A DNA stretch of 44,416 nucleotides from Oscillospiraceae bacterium (lineage in GTDB: Bacteria > Bacillota > Clostridia > Oscillospirales > Oscillospiraceae), in the NCBI GenBank assembly GCA_020025345.1, contig JAHHSH010000006.1:1-44416 (forward strand), in the 5' to 3' direction. The position numbers and the translations under genes were made by a program. The notes beneath the pieces were generated by a model, which had not been told where the DNA came from, searched no databases, and worked only from the letters and a program-made list of their open reading frames with translations. Position 1 is the stretch's first letter, and every line of letters starts with the position of its first letter. This document shows positions 40,315 to 44,416 of the stretch, piece by piece.

Positions 40315-41049
40315 TCACAGGATGAACCCGCCGTCGGCGGTGAGCACCTGTCCTGTCACGAAGGAGGAACGCTGATCTGCGAAGAAGGCCACGGCGTGGG
40401 CGATGTCCTCCGGTGTGCCGAGACGGCCCAGCGGCGTCTCCTCCTGCAGCTGGGGAACGATCTCCTCCCCTACCTCCTTGAGCATATCCGTCTGAATGAC
40501 GCCGGGGGCCACGCAGTTGACACGGATGCCGGAGGGTGCCAGCTCCATGGCCAGAGAGCGGGTCAGCCCCACGATGGCCGCCTTGGTGCAGGCGTAGGCC
40601 ACCTCGCAGCTGGCGCCGCGCAGACCCCAAATGGAGGAGATGTTGACGATGGTGCCCTCGTGCTGGTGAAGCATGGCGGGCAGTACGGCCTGACAGGCGT
40701 GGAAAGCGCCGTCCACGTTGACGGCGAACATCTCGCGCCACAAGTCCTCGGATACGTCCTGAAAAAGCCCCTGCCGGGAGATGCCGGCGTTGTTCACCAG
40801 CAGCGACACATCGCCGAACTGCCGGCGGACGGCGGCCACCATGGCCTCTACCTGTTCCCTGCTGCGCACATCTGCCTGCTGTACCATGACGCGGCAGCCC
40901 TCGTCCGACAGCTCCTTGCAGAGCGCCTCGGCGCAGTCGCGGCGCTCATGATAGTTGATGCAGACAGCCCAGCCGCTGTGGGCCAGTTCTCGGGCCACAG
41001 CCCGTCCGATACCGCGGGAAGACCCGGTGACCAGTGCGATTTTTTCCAT
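40315..41049 (-). CDS. SDR family oxidoreductase, FabG-like
   Basis: 244 aa, a classical short-chain dehydrogenase. It has TGSSRGIG for NAD(P), NNAG at about 86, the catalytic Ser in NISSIWG, and YACTK as the YxxxK pair; the C terminus ends TADGGFIL as in FabG-type 3-ketoacyl reductases. The ATG at 41049 has GGAG about eight bases upstream. It is not in a fatty-acid synthesis operon, so the substrate may be another ketone or hydroxy compound. Monocistronic. Confidence 0.88.
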   Translation of the reverse strand: MEKIALVTGSSRGIGRAVARELAHSGWAVCINYHERRDCAEALCKELSDEGCRVMVQQADVRSREQVEAMVAAVRRQFGDVSLLVNNAGISRQGLFQDVSEDLWREMFAVNVDGAFHACQAVLPAMLHQHEGTIVNISSIWGLRGASCEVAYACTKAAIVGLTRSLAMELAPSGIRVNCVAPGVIQTDMLKEVGEEIVPQLQEETPLGRLGTPEDIAHAVAFFADQRSSFVTGQVLTADGGFIL

Positions 41050-41118
41050 TCCCTCAGCTCCTTTGGAGATGATTTTAGAAAAGTATATCAAAAATTTCTC
41101 CTTTTCGCAAGAAAAGTG

Positions 41119-41147
41119 TTGACAACGGGCGGCAGTTGCGATAATAT
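41119..41147 (+). promoter_or_regulatory. tRNA-Val promoter
   Basis: TTGACA (41119-41124) and TAATAT (41142-41147), spacer 17, fourteen bases before the tRNA. Confidence 0.85.
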
Positions 41148-41160
41148 ACTATTGTTGTTT

Positions 41161-41236
41161 GCGCGGTTAGCTCAGCTGGTAGAGCACATGCTTGACGTGC
41201 ATGGGGTCACAGGTTCGAGTCCTGTACCGCGCACCA
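41161..41236 (+). tRNA. tRNA-Val (GAC)
   Basis: Acceptor GCGCGGT with ACCGCGC, anticodon stem CATGC/GCATG with loop TTGACGT (GAC), T loop GTTCGAG, discriminator A and encoded CCA. Confidence 0.97.
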
Positions 41237-41239
41237 TCA

Positions 41240-41271
41240 AAGAGATACGACTTCGGTCGTGTCTCTTTTTT
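41240..41271 (+). terminator. Terminator of tRNA-Val
   Basis: AGAGATACGAC, TTCG loop and GTCGTGTCTCT (one G-U) form a stem followed by six T's. Confidence 0.9.
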
Positions 41272-41283
41272 GTTTTATCTGTG

Positions 41284-41320
41284 AAAAGGTCCCGGCACCC
41301 ATCGAGGTGCCGGGACTTTC
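41284..41320 (-). terminator. Terminator of the lspA-rluD operon
   Basis: GTCCCGGCACC pairs with GGTGCCGGGAC and is followed by CTTTTC on the minus strand, just after the rluD stop. Confidence 0.85.
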
Positions 41321-41322
41321 GT

Positions 41323-42243
41323 TTACAGTTGGTTTTCCAGTTTCCGGAGATAGGCCTGAAACTCCTCCGGTAGTGGGCAGGTGAGCTCCACCGGCTGACC
41401 GGTACGGGGGTGGATGAACCGCAGCCCCACGGCGTGAAGGCACTGCCCGGTCAGCCCCGGCACCGGCTTTTTGCCGCCGTACACCGTGTCGCCCAGAATG
41501 GGGTGACCGATGTGGGCCAGATGCACCCGGATCTGATGAGTGCGCCCCGTCTCCAGACGGCAGCGCAGATGGGTGACGCCGCGATACCGGGCAATCACCT
41601 CCCAGTGGGTCACGGCCTCGCGTCCGTTTTTCGCCGTCACCGCCATGCGCTTGCGGTCGGTGGGATGGCGGCCGATGGGCGCGTTGACGGTGCCCTGCTC
41701 CTCCCGGAAATTGCCCACAGCCAGACACTCGTAGGTGCGGCCCAGCGTGTGGTCGGAGAGCTGGGCGGTCAGAGCCAGATGCGCCGCGTCGTTCTTGGCG
41801 GCGATGATGAGACCACTGGTGTCCCGGTCGATGCGGTGGACGATGCCGGGACGCTTCTCCCCGCCGATGCCGCTGAGGGAGTCGCCGCAGTGGTAGAGAA
41901 GCGCGTTGACCAGCGTGCCGTCGGGATGCCCCGGCGCGGGGTGTACCACCATGCCGGTGGGCTTGTTGACCACGATCACGTCCTCGTCCTCATAGACCAC
42001 GTCCAGCGGGATGTTTTGGGCAATGAGCTCCGTCTCCTCCGCCTCCGGAAGAGTCACGGCAAGGGTCTCCGTGCCCGTGAGCTTGTGCTTTTTGCCCAGC
42101 GCCACGCCGCCGCAGACCACACAGCCCGACTCACACAGCCGTGCCGCCGCGCTGCGGCTCACGTTTTCCACATGGGCGGCGAGAAAGCTGTCCAGCCGCT
42201 GCCCTGCATCTTCAGTTGTGGCTTGCAGAATCACCGGATCCAT
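41323..42243 (-). CDS. rluD: RluD/RluA family 23S rRNA pseudouridine synthase
   Basis: 306 aa. An N-terminal S4 RNA-binding domain (QRLDSFLAAHVENVSRSAAA) precedes a pseudouridine synthase domain with the catalytic Asp139 in HRIDRDTSGL. Length and layout match RluD, which modifies helix 69 of 23S rRNA, although Firmicutes carry several RluA-type paralogues, so the symbol is by best resemblance. The start overlaps the lspA end by 32 bases, the common lspA-rluD arrangement. Confidence 0.9.
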   Translation of the reverse strand: MDPVILQATTEDAGQRLDSFLAAHVENVSRSAAARLCESGCVVCGGVALGKKHKLTGTETLAVTLPEAEETELIAQNIPLDVVYEDEDVIVVNKPTGMVVHPAPGHPDGTLVNALLYHCGDSLSGIGGEKRPGIVHRIDRDTSGLIIAAKNDAAHLALTAQLSDHTLGRTYECLAVGNFREEQGTVNAPIGRHPTDRKRMAVTAKNGREAVTHWEVIARYRGVTHLRCRLETGRTHQIRVHLAHIGHPILGDTVYGGKKPVPGLTGQCLHAVGLRFIHPRTGQPVELTCPLPEEFQAYLRKLENQL

Positions 42244-42712
42244 GGTCGTTCTCCTTCTTTTTAGCGTCGTATTTTTCGTAGAACCACAGGTAGTAGATGG
42301 CGCCTAAAATAGCGCCCACCACCACAAAGCAGTCCGCCAGATTGAAAATGGGATAGTTAAAGAGCAGAAGATCGAACATATCCACCACATAGCCGTGGGC
42401 GACACGATCGATCATGTTACCGATGCCGCCGCCCAGCACCAGTACGCAGGCGGTGACGCCCAAGGGGTGACGGACGATTTTCTTGAAGAGCAGCACCGCC
42501 ACGGCGATCATAAGAACGGCAGTCACGACCAGCAAAAGCCCGGTCATGCCGGAGAAGCTGGACCAAGCCGCACCGTAGTTGTGCAGCCGTGTCAGCTGCA
42601 TCACATGGGGGAGAAACGGTGCGGACTCCCCCAGCGCCAGATGGGTCACCGTCCAGTATTTTAAGAGTTGGTCGCCGGCGATGAGGGCGATGAAAAGCAA
42701 TGCATACAGCAT
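42212..42712 (-). CDS. lspA: Lipoprotein signal peptidase (signal peptidase II)
   Basis: 166 aa with four membrane segments. An aspartyl protease of the cell membrane that cleaves prolipoprotein signal peptides ahead of the lipidated cysteine. Conserved blocks are GNMIDR (99-103), VVDMFD (110-114) and FNLAD with Asp127; the last two carry the catalytic aspartates. It is translationally coupled to rluD, and would process the lipoproteins at 20436 and 35412. Confidence 0.95.
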   Translation of the reverse strand: MLYALLFIALIAGDQLLKYWTVTHLALGESAPFLPHVMQLTRLHNYGAAWSSFSGMTGLLLVVTAVLMIAVAVLLFKKIVRHPLGVTACVLVLGGGIGNMIDRVAHGYVVDMFDLLLFNYPIFNLADCFVVVGAILGAIYYLWFYEKYDAKKKENDHGSGDSASHN

Positions 42713-42956
42713 GAAATGAAGTTCCTTTCCTAAAAACTGGTACTATCATAGCTCATGGCGCGTTATTTTGCAATAACGGGAAATCTTTCCGCCTTTTTTC
42801 GCCCTCTTTCCTTGTGTGAAGTGTCAGATTGTGCTATAATTAAACCTTAAAGTCGGGCAATAGCGCCTTTTGACAGGCGGCAGGATTTTGGCCCGCAGAA
42901 TCTCCTTGCCGGGGCGGTTTCCGACCGTGGGCGAGAGGATACTTAGGAGGTTTCAC

Positions 42957-44372
42957 TTGGATAGAAATTTAGTGCTGCTGGACGAGGTGCAGACCGCCCG
43001 TCAGCGGGATTTTGAAAAGAAATTGAAAGCCATCCACGAGAGCCGGGGTCAGACGCCCCTTGCCATGGTGGATACCTTTGGCTGCCAGCAGAATGTGGCC
43101 GACAGCCAGAATATTATGGGCATGCTGGAGGCCATGGGCTGCGCCCTCACCGACGATCCGGCAAAGGCGGACATCGTGGTGCTCAACACCTGCGCCATCC
43201 GTGACCACGCGGAAAAGCGCGTGTTCGGCACGCTGGGCGCACTGACCCATACCAAAAAGGCCAACCCCAACCAGATCATTTGCCTGAGCGGCTGCATGGC
43301 GCAGCGCCCCGAGGTGGCGGAGAAGGTGCGCCAGTCCTACCGCCATGTGGATCTGGTGTTCGGCCCCCAGGCCATGTGGAAGTTCCCGGAGCTGCTCTAT
43401 GAGGTCTATACCCGTCACGGTCGTGTTTTCTCCGTGGAGGATGAGCACGGCCACATCGCCGAGGGAATGCCAGTGGTGCGTGAGGGGGATATCCGGGCAT
43501 GGGTGTCCATCATGTACGGCTGCAATAACTTTTGCTCCTACTGCATCGTGCCCTATGTCCGGGGCCGTGAGCGCAGCCGCGATGCCGATAAGATCATCGC
43601 CGAGGTGCGGGAGCTGGTGGCAGCGGGCTACAAGGAGATCACCCTCTTGGGGCAGAATGTCAACTCCTACGGCAACGACCTCCACAACGGCTGGAACTTT
43701 GCCCGCCTTCTGCGGGCCATCGACGAGATCGAGGGCGACTACCTCATCCGCTTCATGTCCTCCCAGCCCAAGGACGCCAGCCATGAGCTCTTTGATGCCA
43801 TGGCGGAGTGCCGCCATGTGGCAAAGCAGCTGCACCTGCCGGTGCAGTCCGGCTGTGACCGGGTGCTGCGCGCCATGAATCGCCCCTATGATCGGGAGAA
43901 ATATGTGGAGCTGATCACTTACGCCCGGAAGGTCATGCCGGAACTGGTGCTGACTTCCGACGTGATCATCGGCTTCCCCGGCGAGACAGAGGCGGAGGCC
44001 ATGGAGACGGTGGATCTGGTGAAGAAGACGGAGTTTGACGCCCTATTCACCTTTATTTTCTCCCCGCGCCCCGGTACACCGGCGGCGAAGATGGACGACC
44101 CGGTGCCCCGGGCGGAGAAGCAGGTCTGGTTTGACCGGCTGTGCGAGGCACAAAATGAGATTTCCGCCCGCCGCCATGCCGCTTATGTGGGACGGACACT
44201 GCGGGTACTGATGGACGGCGAGACGGACGATGTGCGCTGGCCCCTCTCCGCGCGTACCGAGGGCGGACGATTGGTGCATATGGTGGGCGAAAAGTCCATG
44301 CTGGGCACCTATCAGATGGTGAAGATCACCGACAGCAACACATGGGCGCTGTTCGGCGAGGTGGTACGATAA
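42957..44372 (+). CDS. miaB: tRNA-2-methylthio-N6-dimethylallyladenosine synthase MiaB
   Basis: 471 aa. It methylthiolates i6A37 of tRNAs reading U-starting codons, using SAM and two 4Fe-4S clusters. The N-terminal domain has Cys43, Cys79 and Cys113; the radical SAM motif is Cys189, Cys193 and Cys196 (YGCNNFCSYC); a TRAM-like C terminus ends the protein. The start is the TTG at 42957, with TAGGAGG six bases upstream. The frame is open back to 42870, but that extension (RRISLPGRFPTVG...) has no family resemblance and no ribosome binding site. The next gene starts 29 bases later. Confidence 0.95.
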   Translation: MDRNLVLLDEVQTARQRDFEKKLKAIHESRGQTPLAMVDTFGCQQNVADSQNIMGMLEAMGCALTDDPAKADIVVLNTCAIRDHAEKRVFGTLGALTHTKKANPNQIICLSGCMAQRPEVAEKVRQSYRHVDLVFGPQAMWKFPELLYEVYTRHGRVFSVEDEHGHIAEGMPVVREGDIRAWVSIMYGCNNFCSYCIVPYVRGRERSRDADKIIAEVRELVAAGYKEITLLGQNVNSYGNDLHNGWNFARLLRAIDEIEGDYLIRFMSSQPKDASHELFDAMAECRHVAKQLHLPVQSGCDRVLRAMNRPYDREKYVELITYARKVMPELVLTSDVIIGFPGETEAEAMETVDLVKKTEFDALFTFIFSPRPGTPAAKMDDPVPRAEKQVWFDRLCEAQNEISARRHAAYVGRTLRVLMDGETDDVRWPLSARTEGGRLVHMVGEKSMLGTYQMVKITDSNTWALFGEVVR

Positions 44373-44400
44373 ATTGCGTTTGAAACGGGAGGCGTTTTTA

Positions 44401-44416
44401 TGGCAGAGCTGACCCC
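44401..44416 (+). CDS. mutS: First codons of a probable mutS (cut by the window end)
   Basis: An ATG with GGGAGG upstream begins MAELTP, the usual N terminus of Firmicute MutS, and mutS commonly follows miaB. Only five codons plus two bases are visible, so the call rests on context. Confidence 0.5.

Noticed and set aside
1..44416. CRISPR arrays, insertion sequences, rRNA genes or prophage modules
   Set aside because: No regularly spaced repeats, transposases, integrases, rRNA or phage structural genes were seen. The S24 repressor, Fic gene and sigma-4-like pair are isolated and do not define a mobile element.

Overview
The window looks like chromosomal DNA of a GC-rich, strictly anaerobic gut Firmicute, most likely in the Oscillospirales (Oscillospiraceae or Ruminococcaceae type). 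The reasons are a large fermentative AdhE, YitT, CsoR and DUF2975 families, AGGAGG ribosome binding sites, consensus TTGACA/TATAAT promoters, tRNAs with encoded CCA, and an lspA-rluD and miaB-mutS arrangement. The genus cannot be fixed from the sequence alone.

Layout. 1-1607: an AT-richer Fic-family AMP-transferase gene between two terminators. 1665-4697 (minus): a GntR/UTRA regulator, a DMT-type exporter and an orphan EutH-like transporter. 5000-11010 (plus): a compact catabolic cluster comprising aconitase X large and small subunits, a BCCT-family transporter with an altered substrate box, a dihydrodipicolinate-synthase-family lyase and an iron alcohol dehydrogenase. It is preceded by a long, apparently structured leader. 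11141-14728 (minus): alpha/beta hydrolase, radical SAM protein, DUF308 membrane protein, and a TetR regulator with a clear palindromic operator. 14811-15070 (minus): a candidate structured RNA ending in a terminator. 15371-19475 (plus): adhE with a structured leader, followed by a truncated AdhE-like protein that has lost its iron ligands.

19631-22757 (plus): DUF2975 protein, YozG-like repressor, lipoprotein, ABC-F ATPase. 22812-29712 (minus): MarR and FUSC protein, a membrane-anchored nuclease/phosphatase-fold protein, a NUDIX hydrolase, then the copper operon csoR-copA. This CopA carries three extra C-terminal metal-binding domains and an internal start that could make a free CopZ. 29929-34400 (plus): a row of DnaA-box-like sites, then a divergent type IIA topoisomerase pair. 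34527-38420: two YitT proteins, a lipoprotein, tRNA-Gly, a small membrane protein and a sigma-region-4-like pair. 38477-39274: tRNA-Thr and tRNA-Tyr, then about 500 bases without a credible gene that end in a strong terminator. 39285-44416: a LexA-like S24 repressor with an operator array, an SDR oxidoreductase, tRNA-Val, rluD, lspA, miaB and the first codons of a probable mutS.

How it works together. The acnX cluster reads as one inducible pathway: import, dehydration, aldolase-type cleavage or rearrangement, then reduction of an aldehyde to re-oxidise NADH. The divergent GntR gene is the obvious regulator. Codon use in this cluster and in adhE is of the strongly biased, high-expression kind, unlike most minus-strand neighbours, so both may be major fermentation routes. 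The most novel-looking items are the acnX cluster and its leader, the AdhE pseudoenzyme, the minus-strand RNA at 14811-15070, and the CopA/CopZ overlap.
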